Part shown: piece by piece, positions 38,421-48,127 of the stretch
Position numbering within the stretch: the first letter of the stretch is position 1
How the letters are laid out: the number at the start of each line of letters is the position of its first letter
Source: Staphylococcus warneri
Lineage (GTDB): Bacteria; Bacillota; Bacilli; Staphylococcales; Staphylococcaceae
Direction of reading: 5' to 3'
Assembly: GCF_900636385.1 (NCBI RefSeq)
Contig: NZ_LR134269.1
Coordinates: forward strand, 1,674,001-1,738,000
Length of the DNA: 64,000 nucleotides
Notes under the pieces: model-generated
What the model was told of the DNA's origin: nothing
What the model saw: the letters and a program-made list of their open reading frames with translations, nothing else
Databases searched by the model: none
Made by a program: the position numbers and the translations under genes

Positions 38421-38436
38421 AACATTAGGTTAATAT
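38408..38436 (+). promoter_or_regulatory. Promoter of mntH
   Basis: TTGACC (38408-38413) is 17 bases before TAATAT (38431-38436), a 5/6 and a 4/6 match to the sigma-A hexamers. Start of transcription would fall about 30 bases before the ATG. Confidence 0.65.
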
Positions 38437-38471
38437 ATCAATATATTTTAAGTTAGAGGTGAGTTTTGTTT

Positions 38472-39818
38472 ATGAATAAGCAATCAGTCGACCAAGAACA
38501 TCAAAAAAGCTTAGACGAAATTAATAATACGATTGATTTTGACTATAAAAGTAATGCAAGTCAAAAACTTTTGGCTTTCTTAGGACCTGGATTATTAGTA
38601 GCTGTGGGATATATGGATCCGGGTAACTGGATAACTTCTATGCAAGGTGGCGCACAATTTGGATACACCCTCTTATTTGTAATATTAATTTCTAGTTTAG
38701 CTGCTATGTTATTACAAAGTATGACCGTAAGATTGGGTATCGCAACGGGTAGAGATTTAGCTCAAATGACACGCCATTTTTTATCTAAACCTATCGCGAT
38801 TATTTTCTGGATTATCGCAGAATTAGCTATCATTGCTACGGATATTGCTGAAGTGATTGGTAGTGCAATTTCACTTAATTTACTCTTTAATATTCCATTA
38901 ATCGTTGGTGCTTTAATTACAGTATGTGATGTATTTTTACTATTATTTATAATGAAATTTGGATTTAGAAAAATAGAAGCCATTGTAGGTACGCTTATAT
39001 TCACTGTTTTAGCCATTTTCACCTTTGAAGTTTATATTTCTTCACCGAATGTATTGAATTTATTAAATGGCTTTGTACCCCACACTGAAATCATTACAAA
39101 CAAGGGTATCTTATATATTGCATTAGGTATTGTAGGGGCAACTATTATGCCACATAATCTATATTTACATTCTTCCATTGTTCAATCACGGAAATATGAT
39201 AGAAATAATAATGAAGATAAAGCACAAGCAATTAAATATGCAACGATTGACTCCAACATCCAATTATCTATTGCATTTGTAGTCAATTGCTTGTTATTAA
39301 CATTGGGCGCAGCACTATTTTTCGGAACTAACACAGATGAATTAGGTGGATTTTATGATTTATACCACGCTTTAAAAACGCAACCATTATTAGGTGCCAC
39401 ATTGGGTGGTATTATGAGTACCTTATTTGCAGTTGCTTTACTTGCATCTGGACAAAATTCAACAATTACAGGTACATTGGCAGGTCAAATTGTAATGGAA
39501 GGCTTCTTGAGATTACGTATTCCTAATTGGCTTCGTCGACTGATCACACGTTCTTTAGCTGTAATTCCTGTTATTATTTGCTTAATCATTTTTAATGGTA
39601 ATGCCGAGAAAATTGAACAATTATTAGTATTCTCACAAGTATTTCTAAGTATTGCGTTACCTTTTACTTTAATACCACTTCAATTAGCTACAAGTAATAA
39701 AAAGTTAATGGGACCATTTATTAATAAAACATGGATTAATATTATTTCATGGTCACTCATTATTATTCTAAGTATTCTAAATGTCTACCTCATTATCCAG
39801 ACATTCCAAGAATTATAA
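38472..39818 (+). CDS. mntH: Nramp family manganese transporter MntH
   Basis: MntH is a proton-coupled Mn(II) importer, also taking other divalent metals. The 448-residue protein has about eleven membrane segments with both metal-site motifs: GYMDPGNW in segment 1 (about residue 48) and [14 protein letters not shown] in segment 6 (about 225). The start is the ATG at 38472 behind AGAGGTGA; an earlier in-frame TTG at 38466 has poor spacing. An MntR operator lies about 50 bases upstream, and a shared terminator follows. Confidence 0.96.
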   Translation: MNKQSVDQEHQKSLDEINNTIDFDYKSNASQKLLAFLGPGLLVAVGYMDPGNWITSMQGGAQFGYTLLFVILISSLAAMLLQSMTVRLGIATGRDLAQMTRHFLSKPIAIIFWIIAELAIIATDIAEVIGSAISLNLLFNIPLIVGALITVCDVFLLLFIMKFGFRKIEAIVGTLIFTVLAIFTFEVYISSPNVLNLLNGFVPHTEIITNKGILYIALGIVGATIMPHNLYLHSSIVQSRKYDRNNNEDKAQAIKYATIDSNIQLSIAFVVNCLLLTLGAALFFGTNTDELGGFYDLYHALKTQPLLGATLGGIMSTLFAVALLASGQNSTITGTLAGQIVMEGFLRLRIPNWLRRLITRSLAVIPVIICLIIFNGNAEKIEQLLVFSQVFLSIALPFTLIPLQLATSNKKLMGPFINKTWINIISWSLIIILSILNVYLIIQTFQEL

Positions 39819-39821
39819 AAT

Positions 39822-39863
39822 AAAAAACCGGTTGAAATGAATTAACAGTTCAACCGGTTTTTT
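39822..39863. terminator. Bidirectional terminator mntH / membrane gene
   Basis: A-rich and T-rich ends flank perfect 15-base arms (39822-39836 and 39849-39863, ACCGGTTGAA core), so it works for both convergent genes. Confidence 0.92.
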
Positions 39864-39901
39864 ATTATAAATCACTATCATTTTTAAGAATAATAGTTGA
39901 A

Positions 39902-40405
39902 TTAATACGTATATGGTTTATCTTTTTGTTGATGTTCTTTTAATTCCTTTTCAGGATCCCACTCATTTCGTTTAGAATAATCTTCTTGATGATTATGAAC
40001 AGTTTGATCTCGCTTAGGTCTCTGTTGATTAGATTTCGTTAATAGCATAATACCTGCAATGAACCATAAAATCATCGCAATGATATTCGTTGCCATAATA
40101 CCGACCACCGCTGCTGCAATTAATAAACTGGCACCCAATTTATTTCTACCTTTTACTGTTAATGCACCAACAATTCCTAAAATAGTTGAAAATGCAAGCA
40201 CACCCATAGATAATGCTATTGATGTAGTAAGCATTTCCATTGACATCTCTTGATTACCGCCCATCATTTGGTTAACCATTTCCTTATTTTGAGATGCACC
40301 GCTTCCTGATTTCATCGCAAAATAACCTATAATGACAAACAGTAAATATAAACTACTTAAACCATTGGCTATCCATGCTAATATCAATTCTGTTTTTCTC
40401 TTCAT
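39902..40405 (-). CDS. Uncharacterised membrane protein, DUF4064-like
   Basis: The 167-residue protein has a short N-terminus, four hydrophobic segments (about 8-28, 50-75, 80-95, 100-120) and a hydrophilic C-terminus rich in His, Gln, Lys and Glu. The fold resembles the DUF4064-type small membrane proteins; I base this on overall layout only. The start is set at the ATG at 40405 behind AAAGGAGG, and the 11 residues before it in the frame are dropped. It lies between mntH and a second membrane gene of the same orientation. Function unknown. Confidence 0.7.
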   Translation of the reverse strand: MKRKTELILAWIANGLSSLYLLFVIIGYFAMKSGSGASQNKEMVNQMMGGNQEMSMEMLTTSIALSMGVLAFSTILGIVGALTVKGRNKLGASLLIAAAVVGIMATNIIAMILWFIAGIMLLTKSNQQRPKRDQTVHNHQEDYSKRNEWDPEKELKEHQQKDKPYTY

Positions 40406-40492
40406 TACAGTACCTCCTTTAACTCTTACATTAATCATACTAAAAACTATCTTTACATGCTATTCAATACGATAAAAATCTATTAACAACAA

Positions 40493-40534
40493 AAAATACC
40501 AAAAGTGAATGTTAAGTATCACTTTTGGTATTTT
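40493..40534 (-). terminator. Terminator of the 40541 gene
   Basis: Arms 40493-40508 and 40519-40534 (ATACCAAAAGTGA core) are perfect inverted repeats followed by T residues on the minus strand. Confidence 0.9.
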
Positions 40535-40540
40535 AATTAA

Positions 40541-41680
40541 TTATTTTTCATTGTCATTTCCGTCAATTTTTTGATGATCTTGTTTCACTTGATCTCTCAT
40601 ATCTTTTTCCGTATCACCAAACATTTGACGACGTTCTTCATAGTTCATTCTTCTTTGATTAACCGCACTTGGTTGATTCTTACGTTTTTCTTTCATACGC
40701 TGATTATACGCTTTACGCTTTTCTTTTTTCTTAGCACGAATTTCAGCTTTTTCTCTTTTACGTTGCGCTTTTAGCTCTTTAGGATCAACTTGAGGTTCTT
40801 CATTATATTGTTGTGATGGCTCTACATCATCTTGCTCATTATATACCTCTTGATTATCTGTAGAAGCCTTATCTGAACGTGACTTTTTGTTATATTTCGC
40901 TTGGCGAGATAATAATGTTGGTTCTTCATCTTGTTCATTATCATCTGAACGATATTCACTTTCTACAGCACGTTTAGGAAACTGTTCGTATTTATCATCT
41001 TGTGATTCTTGTTCGTCTTGAATTTGATTTGTTGAACCTGTTGTTGTGTCATACGCTTGTTCTTTTCGTTCCATACTACGACGTGACGGACGTCTACGTT
41101 GTTGTGGCTCTTCAACTGGTTCATTTTCAGTTTCATTATGATGCGTAAAAGCTTCTTGTTCTGACATTTCTTCGTATGGTTGATAACCATAACCACCGTT
41201 ATAATAGTTCGGTACGGTTTCAACTTTATTCTTTCTTACAAACATCATAATAGCAATGATAAAGAATAAAATTGGAATAATTAATGTTACTACAAGTAAT
41301 ACTAAAGGTATTGTGATAATTGCTGATAACAAGAATAAGAAACCAGATAATATTCTAATGTTCATAGAAATTAAAGCTAAAAATGAAATCAATAAACAAA
41401 CGATGAAATACACTATAATCGCCCAAACACCATTTTGTAACCAAATCACAAATTGTGTAGTGCTTAAGCTATTATTTGCTAAGACTTGTTGAATAAGATC
41501 ATTATTATTTAATGTATTCTCTAAGTTAGCAATAGATGTATCATTACTAAATGACACTAAAGCTATAAACATCGTGACGATTGTCAAAATTAATAAGAAT
41601 ACCCAACTAAGCCACCCTAAAACTTTTTCTGTTAGTCGACTGACTGGACGTTTAATTTGAGTATATTGCTCTCCTGTCAT
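40541..41680 (-). CDS. Uncharacterised membrane protein with charged cytoplasmic tail
   Basis: The 379-residue protein has an N-terminal half with about four membrane segments (about 22-44, 80-100, 105-125 and 128-150) and a hydrophilic tail of about 220 residues. The tail begins with a tyrosine-rich YYNGGYGYQPYEE run, continues through long acidic and Gln/Glu stretches, and ends in a Lys/Arg/Glu-rich region (about 300-350) that could be a coiled coil. I do not recognise a family. A staphylococcal orthologue appears to sit at the same place. It follows potD on the same strand with no clear hairpin between, so read-through from the pot operon is possible. Confidence 0.75.
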   Translation of the reverse strand: MTGEQYTQIKRPVSRLTEKVLGWLSWVFLLILTIVTMFIALVSFSNDTSIANLENTLNNNDLIQQVLANNSLSTTQFVIWLQNGVWAIIVYFIVCLLISFLALISMNIRILSGFLFLLSAIITIPLVLLVVTLIIPILFFIIAIMMFVRKNKVETVPNYYNGGYGYQPYEEMSEQEAFTHHNETENEPVEEPQQRRRPSRRSMERKEQAYDTTTGSTNQIQDEQESQDDKYEQFPKRAVESEYRSDDNEQDEEPTLLSRQAKYNKKSRSDKASTDNQEVYNEQDDVEPSQQYNEEPQVDPKELKAQRKREKAEIRAKKKEKRKAYNQRMKEKRKNQPSAVNQRRMNYEERRQMFGDTEKDMRDQVKQDHQKIDGNDNEK

Positions 41681-41752
41681 TCGTTACAACTCCTTACTTT
41701 ACTTATCAAGTTATTATATCGAATATAACAAAAAATAACTACCATTTTCATT

Positions 41753-42826
41753 TTACTTTAACGACATTTTAAAATTTAAAAAACTTTCGTTATATTCACT
41801 TAATGTTTCTTGCCCTAAATCTTGATATACTTCCAATCGTTGTTGTTCTTTTTGATTAGGATAAAATCTATGATCATTTCTAATATCTTTAGGTAACATC
41901 TTTCTTGCTTCTTTATTTGGTGTAGCATAGCCTACCCATTCAGTATTCTGCTTATTGTTTTTTTCATCTAACAGAAAATTCATAAAGCGATATGCGCCTT
42001 CTTTATTTTGTGCAGTTTTAGGTATTACCATATTATCAAACCATAAATTTGATCCTTCTTTTGGAATAACATAATTATATTTGTCACTATCTTGAACTAA
42101 TGGAGCAGCAACTCCACTCCATACAACTGCAATACTTCCTTCATTTTGTTCAAGCATCATTGTGATTTCATCACCTACAACGCCTCTAACTTGTGGCGCT
42201 AAATGATGTAAATCAGATTCCGCTTTTTTGATATGTTGTGGATTTTTATCATTCAAACTATAGCCTAATTTATTAAGGCCCAAACCTATAATTTCACGTG
42301 CACCATCAACTAATAATACTTGGTTTTTATATTTAGATTTATACAAATCTTGCCAACTATTAAAAGATTCATTAGGATACTTATCCTTATTATATAGTAT
42401 TCCAACAGTTCCAAAGAAATATGGTAATGAATATTGATTATGTCGGTCATATGACATATCCATATAATCTGAATCTAAATTTTTAATATTAGGTATTTTC
42501 TTATGGTCTAAAGGTTCTAATAAATGTGCACGCTTCAATTTTTGTACTGTATATTCACTTGGAAAAGCGACATCATAATGTGTTCCTCCATTACGTATCT
42601 TAGCTTCCATAGCTTCATTCGAATCAAATGTTTCATAAACCACTTGGATACCTGTTTCTTTTTCAAACTTTTTAATTAAGCTTGGATCAATATACTCTCC
42701 CCAATTATAGACGTATATTTTTTGGTTAGTGTCTGTGTTTTCTTTCGATTTGAACCAGTGACTCACGCCTAAACATAAAACACCTATCATAATTGAAATC
42801 AAAATCAATTGTAAAAATCGTTTCAT
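41753..42826 (-). CDS. potD: Spermidine/putrescine ABC transporter substrate-binding protein
   Basis: PotD captures polyamine outside the cell and hands it to PotBC. The 357-residue protein has an N-terminal hydrophobic anchor (about 4-24) without a canonical lipobox, then a PotD/PotF-type fold with VYNWGEYIDPSLIKKFEKETG (about 38-58), VAFPSEYTVQKLK and VVWSGVAAPL. The 4-base overlap with potC (ATGA) couples translation. It is the last gene of potRABCD. Confidence 0.94.
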   Translation of the reverse strand: MKRFLQLILISIMIGVLCLGVSHWFKSKENTDTNQKIYVYNWGEYIDPSLIKKFEKETGIQVVYETFDSNEAMEAKIRNGGTHYDVAFPSEYTVQKLKRAHLLEPLDHKKIPNIKNLDSDYMDMSYDRHNQYSLPYFFGTVGILYNKDKYPNESFNSWQDLYKSKYKNQVLLVDGAREIIGLGLNKLGYSLNDKNPQHIKKAESDLHHLAPQVRGVVGDEITMMLEQNEGSIAVVWSGVAAPLVQDSDKYNYVIPKEGSNLWFDNMVIPKTAQNKEGAYRFMNFLLDEKNNKQNTEWVGYATPNKEARKMLPKDIRNDHRFYPNQKEQQRLEVYQDLGQETLSEYNESFLNFKMSLK

Positions 42827-43644
42827 GTATTGACACCTCGTTTCGGATGCTTTTTACGTTGCACGAGGTGTTGAATTGCGTAGTAACCAATAACACCTAT
42901 CACGATTACACCGAATAAAATTGTTGAAATTGCATTAATTTCCATGCTTATACCTTTTCTAGCCATTGCATAAACTTCTACAGATAATACACTGAATCCA
43001 TTACCAGTGACGAAGAAACTCACTGTAAAATCATCTAATGAATAAGTTAATGCCATAAAGAATCCACCGATTATAGCAGGCATAATATTCGGTATAACCA
43101 CACTACTTAATAATTGCGATTCAGTAGCACCTAAATCTCTAGCAGCATTCAACATACTATCATTCATTTCATATAATTGTGGTAAAACAACAATAACAAC
43201 AATTGGAATACAAAATGCGATATGGGATGCTAACACTGTCCAAAATCCAAGGCCTAAACCTGTAAAATGACCTATTGCAGTAAACATAATTAAAAATGAC
43301 GCACCAATTACAACATCTGAAGATACCATTAGTACATTATTGAGCGTTAATAGCGTCACTTTAAACTGTTTATGTCTTAAGTGATATATAGCTATAGCAC
43401 CGAATGTTCCAATCAATGTAGAAATTGCTGCTGCGATTAATGCGACGGCAACTGTATTAAATATGACTGACATTAATTTATCATTTTGGAATAAGGTTTG
43501 ATAATGAGCCAGTGTGAAATGTTCAAAATGTATCATATTACCTGCTGAATTAAACGAATATACCATTAAAAATAATATAGGTATATATAATATAGCTATT
43601 AATATACCTATATATAGCTTGCCATACCACTTCACACAACTCAC
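42823..43644 (-). CDS. potC: Spermidine/putrescine ABC transporter permease PotC
   Basis: This is the second inner-membrane permease of the polyamine importer. The 273-residue protein has six membrane segments and the EAA-type loop LNAARDLGATESQLLSSVVIPNIMPAI that docks on PotA (about 167-193). It overlaps potB by four bases at one end and potD by four at the other, so the three are coupled. Confidence 0.94.
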   Translation of the reverse strand: MSCVKWYGKLYIGILIAILYIPILFLMVYSFNSAGNMIHFEHFTLAHYQTLFQNDKLMSVIFNTVAVALIAAAISTLIGTFGAIAIYHLRHKQFKVTLLTLNNVLMVSSDVVIGASFLIMFTAIGHFTGLGLGFWTVLASHIAFCIPIVVIVVLPQLYEMNDSMLNAARDLGATESQLLSSVVIPNIMPAIIGGFFMALTYSLDDFTVSFFVTGNGFSVLSVEVYAMARKGISMEINAISTILFGVIVIGVIGYYAIQHLVQRKKHPKRGVNT

Positions 43645-44444
43645 CCTTTCCTATGATTAGATTTTGATTTAGTCATAATTAAAATAAATGCCATAAAAAT
43701 GATTAGGAATAACGCTATTGTTGAACCCATACCATAATTTTGAATAGTTAAAAATTGCTCTTCGATAGCTGTCCCAATATTGATCACTTTATTGCCGGCG
43801 ATTAAACGTGTAATCATGAATAGTGATAATGCTGGTATAAAGGTTACTTGAACACCAGTCATTACACCTTCCCTCGTTAAAGGCATAATCACTTTACCAA
43901 AGGTTGTTAGTGGATTAGCGCCTAAATCACTTGATGCTTGTAGTAAATTATTAGGAATTGCTTTCATACTATTAAAGATTGGTAATATCATAAATGGTAT
44001 ATAGATATAACTTGATACTACTATGAATGCACCCGCAGTAAATAACATATTAATTGGAGATAAATTAAAGATGTTAAATAATTGGTTGATTAATCCATCA
44101 TGACTCAACAAACCTATGAATGCATATGTTTTCAATAATAAGTTAATCCATGTAGGAATAATCATAATCATCAGTAGTAAATTTTGAAATTTAGATTGAG
44201 CGATATAATAAGCTGCTGGGTAACTTATTAATAACGTGACAAGTGTAATAATCACAGCAAATATAATAGAATCAGCAAACATTTTAAAATAACTCAAAGT
44301 GAAAATATTTTCATAGTTAGTTAAACTAAAATGGCCTTGATTGTCTAAAAAAGAATAATAAACAAGTAATACGACTGGAATGATTATGAATAATACCATC
44401 CAAATCAAGTATGGAATAAGCAATAAACGATTAGTATTACGCAT
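43641..44444 (-). CDS. potB: Spermidine/putrescine ABC transporter permease PotB
   Basis: This is the first permease of the importer, with six membrane segments and the EAA-like [21 protein letters not shown] loop (about residues 172-192). The frame extends 105 bases upstream into potA, but the start is set at ATG 44444 ([15 protein letters not shown]), preceded by GAGGATG and overlapping the last eight bases of potA (ATGCGTAA). That gives 267 residues, normal for PotB. Confidence 0.93.
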   Translation of the reverse strand: MRNTNRLLLIPYLIWMVLFIIIPVVLLVYYSFLDNQGHFSLTNYENIFTLSYFKMFADSIIFAVIITLVTLLISYPAAYYIAQSKFQNLLLMIMIIPTWINLLLKTYAFIGLLSHDGLINQLFNIFNLSPINMLFTAGAFIVVSSYIYIPFMILPIFNSMKAIPNNLLQASSDLGANPLTTFGKVIMPLTREGVMTGVQVTFIPALSLFMITRLIAGNKVINIGTAIEEQFLTIQNYGMGSTIALFLIIFMAFILIMTKSKSNHRKG

Positions 44445-45531
44445 TTTCAACATCCTCATAACTTTCAATACGTTTATCAAATTCTTCTTCCGTTTCACCT
44501 GGTACCATGATATGAATTGCTTCTGGCTCAAAATACAAGCCAACTTCACTGCCTACTTCAGCTTTACGTGTTGATTGGATCACCCATTCATATCCCTTTC
44601 TATCAACCACACAGATTTCGTAATGAACACCTCTAAAGAGCATTGAATCTACTTTTACTTGGAACAAACCTTTATCTGCTTCAATCAATGAAATATCTTC
44701 AGGACGAATGACAACTTCTACTTTTTGATTTGCAGGTATACCCATATCTACACAATCAAAATCTTGACCATAGATATTTACAACATAATCTTCTACCATT
44801 CGACCTTCTACAATATTCGATTCACCAATAAAATCAGCTACGAAACGATTGACCGGCTCATCATAAATATCGTTTGGTGTTCCAAATTGTTGAATTTTAC
44901 CATCTTTCATAACAAAAATATAATCACTTAAAGCTAATGCTTCTTCTTGATCATGAGTAACAAAAATAAAAGTAATACCTAGACGAGATTGTAATTCTCT
45001 TAATTCATACTGCATTTCAGTTCTTAATTTTAAATCTAAAGCTGAGAGTGATTCATCTAATAATAAAATTTCTGGTTCGTTAACAATGGCTCTAGCGATG
45101 GCTACACGTTGTTTTTGACCACCACTCATACCATTAATATTACGATCTTCATACCCTGATAGCTTAACAAGTCGAAGTGCTTCTTCTACTTTTTCTTTAA
45201 TAGCACTTTTACTCATTTTCTTTAATTTCAACCCGTACGCGATATTTTCAAATACATTGAGATGTGGGAATAAAGCATAATCTTGAAAAACTGTATTTAC
45301 TTTACGTTTGTTTGGAGGTAATTTTCCAATTGGTTTATTTTGATAAATTACGTCTCCTTGATCAGGATATTCGAAGCCAGCAATTAATTTTAAAATGGTT
45401 GTTTTACCACAACCTGAAGGCCCTAATAATGTGTAAAAATGACCTGATTCTATATCTATATCAATTTCATTTAATATTTGAACGTCATCATATCCTTTGC
45501 TTACGCCTTTAAATGATAATAATGGTGCCAA
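44437..45531 (-). CDS. potA: Spermidine/putrescine ABC transporter ATPase PotA
   Basis: PotA powers polyamine import. The 364-residue protein has Walker [10 protein letters not shown] (about 36-44), Q-loop [11 protein letters not shown], signature [14 protein letters not shown] (about 134-147), Walker [13 protein letters not shown] and switch His in FVTHDQEE, then a C-terminal TOBE regulatory domain (about 245-355). It lies 13 bases after potR and overlaps potB. Confidence 0.96.
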   Translation of the reverse strand: MAPLLSFKGVSKGYDDVQILNEIDIDIESGHFYTLLGPSGCGKTTILKLIAGFEYPDQGDVIYQNKPIGKLPPNKRKVNTVFQDYALFPHLNVFENIAYGLKLKKMSKSAIKEKVEEALRLVKLSGYEDRNINGMSGGQKQRVAIARAIVNEPEILLLDESLSALDLKLRTEMQYELRELQSRLGITFIFVTHDQEEALALSDYIFVMKDGKIQQFGTPNDIYDEPVNRFVADFIGESNIVEGRMVEDYVVNIYGQDFDCVDMGIPANQKVEVVIRPEDISLIEADKGLFQVKVDSMLFRGVHYEICVVDRKGYEWVIQSTRKAEVGSEVGLYFEPEAIHIMVPGETEEEFDKRIESYEDVENA

Positions 45532-45544
45532 TATTCACAACTCC

Positions 45545-46084
45545 TTATAAATATGATGCTGTTGCAACAATTAATATTTTCACTTCCTGTTTTCCTTCAT
45601 TAAAAAGACGATGATCATCATTTGCTTTAAAATAAAATACATCTTCTTTGTTTGCATGGTAACAATCATTACCTAATTGCAATGTCACTTGTCCTTGTAA
45701 ACAATAAACAAACGTATCCGATTCTGAAGGGTTAAACGTCTTATATGATGCACCTGGTTTCAATGTTAATAGAAGTGGTTCCATTTCAAATTCATTAGAT
45801 TTTGTAACTAACCAATTTAATATATAGCCTCTATCGTATTCATCATAAATGATTTGCTCTTCCTTTTTATAAATGACCTTTTGTTGCTCTGTTTCTTTAA
45901 AGAAGTCGCTAGCCGATGTTCCTAAAACCTCTAGTATATTTAAAAATGTTTCCATACTAGGAGATGCATTTTGGCTCTCTATTTGGGATATGTATCCTTT
46001 TGAAAGATCTGTTCTTTCAGCTAATTCTTCTTGTGTTAAATTTTTAATTTTTCTAAGATTTTTGAGTTTATACCCTATTTCCAT
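45545..46084 (-). CDS. potR: XRE-family regulator with cupin domain (PotR-like)
   Basis: The 179-residue protein has an N-terminal helix-turn-helix (about residues 4-58, LRKIKNLTQEELAERTDLSKGYISQIES) and a C-terminal cupin (about 105-178, LLLTLKPGASYKTF and FYFKANDDHRLFNEG), the build of PuuR-type polyamine regulators. The start is the ATG at 46084, six bases behind AGGTGG; 16 further upstream residues in the frame are dropped. Being the first gene of potRABCD, it probably controls its own operon in response to polyamine. The ligand is inferred from context. Confidence 0.9.
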   Translation of the reverse strand: MEIGYKLKNLRKIKNLTQEELAERTDLSKGYISQIESQNASPSMETFLNILEVLGTSASDFFKETEQQKVIYKKEEQIIYDEYDRGYILNWLVTKSNEFEMEPLLLTLKPGASYKTFNPSESDTFVYCLQGQVTLQLGNDCYHANKEDVFYFKANDDHRLFNEGKQEVKILIVATASYL

Positions 46085-46126
46085 AATGAAACCACCTAAA
46101 AAAGCTATATTAAGTTTACTTTTATC

Positions 46127-46227
46127 AAACATTTTGTTTAACGCTTAATAAAAATACCAAAATATAGCTCTACAATCAATACTTTTTATTGTTTTAAGAC
46201 AAACATTTTACATTCACAACATTTTGC
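46127..46227. promoter_or_regulatory. Repeated AACATTTTG motifs upstream of potR
   Basis: AAACATTTTGTT (46127-46138, part of the palindrome AAACATTTTGTTT), AAACATTTTACA (46201-46212) and ACAACATTTTGC (46216-46227) recur in the potR promoter region. They could be PotR operators. In AT-rich DNA short repeats arise by chance, so the evidence is modest. Confidence 0.3.
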
Positions 46228-46248
46228 TTTTTGTTAAGTCAGTTTTAC

Positions 46249-46524
46249 TTAAGACTTAGCAGAAAACACTTGTTGATCAGGGTTTTTATTTACTTCTTGG
46301 ACTACCTTATAACTATTATATCCACTGCTTTTTTCAAACTCTTTAAACAGTTGTTTCTCTTCAGCTTTACCAGGCACGATTTGTTTGAAACTTTTATAAG
46401 CTTTTTTAACCTCTTCACCTTTAACTGATGATTCATAATAGTTCTCAATTTTATTAAAGAAATGAATGACATCCATCATTTCATCATTTGTCCAATCTAA
46501 ATCTAATGGATATTGATATTCCAA
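46249..46524 (-). CDS. yktA: UPF0223 (YktA) family protein
   Basis: The 91-residue protein begins [20 protein letters not shown], the conserved start of UPF0223, followed by [10 protein letters not shown] and [15 protein letters not shown]. The family is restricted to Bacillales and its role is unknown. The ATG follows AGGAG. It is monocistronic between potR and pdhD. Confidence 0.88.
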   Translation of the reverse strand: MEYQYPLDLDWTNDEMMDVIHFFNKIENYYESSVKGEEVKKAYKSFKQIVPGKAEEKQLFKEFEKSSGYNSYKVVQEVNKNPDQQVFSAKS

Positions 46525-46668
46525 GTTAATTCACTCCTATAGTTTAATTAGAATACAGAATTAGTGTATATGAGATGATTTAAACTGACAAATAGTTTAT
46601 GAATGATAAGTCAATATAGGATAAATATTCTTATTTGAGTAGCTTTAACTTATTGTAATAAAACAAAA

Positions 46669-46697
46669 AAACTGGCAACAAATAATGTTGCCAGTTT
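46669..46697 (-). terminator. Terminator of pdhABCD
   Basis: AAACTGGCAAC (46669-46679) and GTTGCCAGTTT (46687-46697) are perfect inverted repeats followed by TTTT and more T on the minus strand. It lies 20 bases after the pdhD stop. Confidence 0.92.
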
Positions 46698-46716
46698 AAT
46701 TTAACGTAATGTTAAA

Positions 46717-48123
46717 TTACATTGTATGGATTGGGTATCCAATTGCTTTTTCAGCTGCTTCCATTGACATTTCACCTAAAGTAGGGTGAGCATGTACAGT
46801 TAATGCAATATCTTCAGCATTCATACCTGATTCGATTGCTAAACCTAATTCAGAAATAATATCTGAAGCGCCAGTACCTACTACTTGAGCACCGATTAAT
46901 GTGTCATCTTCTTTAAGTGTAATTAATTTAACGAAACCATTTGTATCATCTAATGATAATGCACGGCCGTTAGCTGCATAAGGGAATTTAGAAGCTTTAA
47001 TTGATAAACCTTCTTCTTTCGCTTGAGCTTCAGTATAACCTACTTGAGCTAATTCAGGCTCAGTGAAGCATACTGCAGGCATACCAATGTAATCAACTTC
47101 TGCTGCTTGTCCATCAATAGCCTCTGCAGCTACTTTTGCTTCATAGCTTGCTTTATGAGCAAGAGGTAATCCTGGAACGATATCACCAATTGCATAGATA
47201 TTATTGATTGAAGTACGGCTTTGTTTATCAACTTCGATTAATCCACGTTCACCAAATTTAAGACCTAATTCTTCTAAGCCTAATTCATCAGTATTTGGAC
47301 GACGACCTACAGTTACTAATACATAATCAGCTTCGATAGTTTGTTCTTCACCTTTAGCTTCATAAGTAACTTTTACGCCATTTTCAGTTTCTTCAGCTGA
47401 TTTAGCCATTGCTTCAGTAACGATTTCGATACCTTTTTCTTTCATGCCTTTTTTAACTGGTTGAGTCATTTGTTTCTCAAAGCCACCTAAGATATCTTTA
47501 GCACCTTCAAGAATTGTCACTTCAGAACCAAAGTTAGCAAATGCAGTACCAAGTTCTGAACCGATATAACCGCCACCAACTACTACTAATTTACCAGGGA
47601 CTTCTTGTAAGTTTAATGCACCTGTTGAATCGATAACACGGTTACCAAATTCAAAATTAGGAATTTCAATTGGTCTAGAACCAGTTGCAATGATTGCATT
47701 TTTGAAATTGTAAGTTTGAGCACTTTTTTCGTCCATAACGCGTAAGCTATTGTTATCAACAAAGTAAGCTTCGCCTTTAACGATTTCAACTTTATTACCT
47801 TTTAATAAACCTTCAACCCCACCAGTTAATTTATTAACAACTGATGATTTGAATTCTTGAACTTTTTCATAGTTTAAAGAAACACTTTCAGCGATTACCC
47901 CTAAGTTTTCTGAATGTTGTGCTTCAACAAAACGATGAGATGCGTGTAATAAAGCTTTTGAAGGAATACAACCAACGTTTAAGCAAACACCGCCTAAATT
48001 ACCTTTCTCAACGATTGTTACTTTTTGTCCAAGTTGTGCTGCACGAATTGCTGCAACATAACCTCCAGGACCTGCTCCGATTACAATAGTATCTGTTTCA
48101 ATTGGGAAATCTCCAACTACCAT
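46717..48123 (-). CDS. pdhD: Dihydrolipoyl dehydrogenase (E3)
   Basis: E3 reoxidises the lipoyl groups of the pyruvate dehydrogenase complex and passes electrons to NAD+. The 468-residue protein has the FAD GAGPGG motif (about 17-22), the redox-active disulfide CLNVGC (about residues 47-52), the [13 protein letters not shown] motif and the C-terminal HAHPTLGE with the catalytic His-Glu pair (about 447). It follows pdhC by four bases. Confidence 0.97.
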   Translation of the reverse strand: MVVGDFPIETDTIVIGAGPGGYVAAIRAAQLGQKVTIVEKGNLGGVCLNVGCIPSKALLHASHRFVEAQHSENLGVIAESVSLNYEKVQEFKSSVVNKLTGGVEGLLKGNKVEIVKGEAYFVDNNSLRVMDEKSAQTYNFKNAIIATGSRPIEIPNFEFGNRVIDSTGALNLQEVPGKLVVVGGGYIGSELGTAFANFGSEVTILEGAKDILGGFEKQMTQPVKKGMKEKGIEIVTEAMAKSAEETENGVKVTYEAKGEEQTIEADYVLVTVGRRPNTDELGLEELGLKFGERGLIEVDKQSRTSINNIYAIGDIVPGLPLAHKASYEAKVAAEAIDGQAAEVDYIGMPAVCFTEPELAQVGYTEAQAKEEGLSIKASKFPYAANGRALSLDDTNGFVKLITLKEDDTLIGAQVVGTGASDIISELGLAIESGMNAEDIALTVHAHPTLGEMSMEAAEKAIGYPIHTM

Positions 48124-48127
48124 CTTT

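Noticed and set aside
40571..41223. Frames on both strands within the 379-residue membrane protein gene
   Set aside because: They arise from the low-complexity tail of the real gene and have no independent evidence.
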